From NCBI GenBank assembly GCA_013399015.1, contig VWZX01005754.1, forward strand, positions 315,810 through 379,809: 64,000 bases of DNA, read 5' to 3'. Both the position numbers and the translations under genes were made by a program. This DNA is from Galbula dea (taxonomy: Eukaryota > Chordata > Aves > Piciformes > Galbulidae). The notes under the pieces were generated by a model. That model was not told where the DNA came from, ran no database searches, and saw only the letters and a program-made list of their open reading frames with translations. This document shows positions 62,092-64,000 of this stretch, piece by piece. How positions within the stretch are numbered: position 1 is the first letter of the stretch; each line of letters opens with the position of its first letter.

Positions 62092-63736
62092 TCATGGGAA
62101 CTTGTAGCCATGAAGCTCTGGCAGGCTTCTCAGCCCTGTGACAGACTGATTGCTGTGGTGAGCTTCACTGCTGACTCTCTTTCAGGTCTCTCCACTGCCT
62201 GGGACGTGGTGCATTGCTAGGCCAGTGAGTGGATCTTGCCTGTCACTTGGATAAAGCTTTTCCTTGCTGTTAGACACCTAAGGATGTGATCTATGGTGAA
62301 ATTAGATCTGTTTGAAAGAAGCTGGATTTTAGAAGGACCACTTCCATGTCTGCATGCAGTGGCCTGTGCTTTTCTTCATGCCCAGAATGATGCAAAACCT
62401 ACCAGCATGACCAGGCAAGTCACCAGTGAGGCCTGGCAAGAACACACAGGAGGCATCTGCACGCAGAGATAACTACGGATGCATCACAGGAGAATTCTGG
62501 AAGCTCTACAAGCAGCAAGCTGAAGGCCAGGGAGTGGTCACAGCAGCTAAGCCTCTCATCTTGGCCTTGCCTCTGTCATTCTCTCTGTTCTTACACCCCA
62601 GGGCAGTGGTGACCCCACTGCACTGGGGTTATCCTGCCTCTTCTCCTCCACGGGTCAGTGGACCTGAGCATGAACAGGTTTAACATCCATAGAAGAAGAC
62701 AAGCCAGGGTGACATTTCTGCTCATGGTTTTCAAACACTAACTAGAACAACAGACAGAGCCCAAATTCAGGAGAATCTTCTCACAGTATCCAATAGAAAA
62801 GTTTTCTACCCAGGTTAGCACCTTTCAAACCATTCCACATCTTAGCTAGCTCTGAGCTATCATCCACACTCCAGCAGGGCATTTGGCTGGTGTGGCTTTC
62901 CAGCAGCCAGCAGGGAAGGCTCCCAGAGCTCTCCAACAACTAACATAGGGTGAAGATGGAGGAGAGGAGAGGGTATTTCTAAATCAGAGTCAAAACTCAG
63001 TACAGACAATGGTGGGACTGTGCTTGAGTCCATGCCCTTACTCTTTTTCTTTTCCTGGTACAGCTCTAGTATTTGAGCACCTTTACTCATTACTGCCATA
63101 TGTGTAGGAGGTAGGAACTGTGCATGTGAAAAAGAAGATGCTCCTTGACACACATGTTCCAAACTGTGATGAAAATTCTTCCTACACCCTTTAAATAAGA
63201 CTTCAGAGTGGAGTTCTTCTTGGCAATAACTATGCCTGTATGCATTCTACAGGAGCAGTTCAACAGCAGCTAAAAACCACTGAATACCACCAAATATATT
63301 AAAAATAAGTATAGATGTTTAGGTCCTAGAGTACCCACAACCAGGCACTGTGCTCTTCTCTGCAGAGAACAGGCTGTTCTGAGGAATGGAAGGAGCAACC
63401 AATCTCCCCCCAACCTTTCTATCCCTACTACAGAATTCTGCAGGAAAAAACAGACCCAAGAGCCAAGGAGAAAAACTTCCCAAAGCCAGCTACTGAAGTG
63501 CTAACTGCTGAAGCATAGCAGCACATCTGGAGCAGCCCTTTTCTCCCTGTCTCCATACTGAATCTAGCTCCCCAGTTCCTCTCCTTCAGCTCCCTTATGG
63601 AAGCAGGTTTCAGTGACACTTAGAGGTGCTATTTGCAACCAGATTCTTCAACGTTTTCAGTAGCTAGGGTGTTGGTGGCCCCTAGATCCTTACTACCCAG
63701 CATTGCTTTTTGGAGTCCAGCAGCCCAGAACTGATG

Positions 63737-63742
63737 AATAAA
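63737..63742 (+). promoter_or_regulatory. Candidate polyadenylation signal AATAAA, distal
   Basis: A second canonical hexamer is followed within 20 bases by T-rich and TTGTG-containing sequence. It may be an alternative end of the CDK6 transcript about 3.4 kb after the stop, or unused, since the 3' UTR in other species is longer. Confidence 0.3.
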
Positions 63743-63991
63743 AAAGGATCTCTTTGTGCAACTCCTTGCTTACCCTTAGTTTTGCATCCACCTATGTTGC
63801 CTTCTGTGTGCCAAGACCTAAAACTAGGCTTTGTACATGCTCCTGTGTTGGCTGTGCCCACGCTCCAGGTTTTTCCAGCCTCTTAGTCCACAGTGGTAAA
63901 TGTTAGAGTATTTTTCTCTCTTGTTTCTGGCCTAAAACATGCCAAAAAACAAACAAAAATGAGGACATCATGTTTGCAAAATACTGAAACT

Positions 63992-63999
63992 TGGTGCTA
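63992..63999 (+). promoter_or_regulatory. miR-29 8-mer site (TGGTGCTA) in CDK6 3' UTR
   Basis: The last bases of the window contain the full 8-mer complement of the miR-29 seed including the terminal A. Regulation of CDK6 by miR-29 through its 3' UTR is established in human cells. This supports the view that the 3' UTR reaches at least the window edge, although it does not prove it. Confidence 0.45.
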
Positions 64000-64000
64000 T

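Larger units (their letters stand above)
60333..64000 (+). other. CDK6: CDK6 3' untranslated region (5' part; runs off the window)
   Basis: Everything after the TAA stop at 60330-60332 is interpreted as 3' UTR. No splice signal, ORF or transposon copy interrupts it, unlike the CR1-rich introns. The human CDK6 3' UTR is about 10 kb (known), so the 3.7 kb here is probably only its first part. It contains a (GAT)n tract at 60756-60773, an AATAAA at 60974-60979, an AT-rich block at 61600-61800 ending in an A-rich run, seed matches for miR-34, miR-137, miR-218 and miR-29, and a second AATAAA at 63737-63742. The exact transcript end cannot be read from sequence alone. Confidence 0.75.

Noticed and set aside
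1..64000. CRISPR arrays, operons or other prokaryotic features
   Set aside because: The spliced CDK6 exons and CR1 LINEs show vertebrate nuclear DNA; no regularly spaced direct repeats with unique spacers were seen.

Overview
The window is a stretch of vertebrate, almost certainly avian, nuclear DNA holding the 3' half of one protein-coding gene, CDK6 (cyclin-dependent kinase 6), on the + strand. Four intact coding exons are visible at 34420-34529, 54432-54482, 58315-58450 and 60186-60332. Together they encode 147 residues, which would be residues 180-326 if the protein has the 326 residues known for human CDK6. Exon phases join cleanly and all splice sites are GT-AG. The upstream coding exons (N-lobe, HRD and DFG motifs, activation-loop threonine) lie outside the window.

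Layout: 1-34419 is the large intron before the first visible exon. 34530-54431 is a 19.9-kb intron, 54483-58314 a 3.8-kb intron and 58451-60185 a 1.7-kb intron. From 60333 to the right edge is 3' untranslated region that probably continues beyond the window, because the CDK6 3' UTR is about 10 kb in mammals. It carries seed matches for several microRNAs known to target CDK6 in mammals (miR-34, miR-137, miR-218, miR-29) and a candidate early polyadenylation signal.

The introns contain about twenty CR1 LINE fragments. All are 5'-truncated or internal pieces, in both orientations, with antisense copies about twice as frequent as sense. CR1 dominance with no abundant SINE family points to a bird (inference). 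At least half of the fragments belong to one CR1 type whose 3' end carries a 'catgg-cactgg-tgccatgg-ttta' block, and this abundance would suit a CR1-rich lineage such as woodpeckers and relatives, though that is not proven. The open reading frames longer than about 130 codons fall in CR1 copies or in compositionally biased intron sequence, and none looks like a separate gene.

The most unusual non-coding structures are four. First, a 42-bp inverted repeat (41/42 matched) with a 145-nt spacer at 41007-41235. Second, a three-unit 33-bp tandem repeat next to it; both may belong to a single LTR-like insertion at about 40505-41242. Third, a degraded tRNA-Leu-like sequence at 28655-28731. Fourth, a CpG-dense stem-loop at 16294-16321. 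No complete transposon, CRISPR array, intact RNA gene or second protein gene was found.
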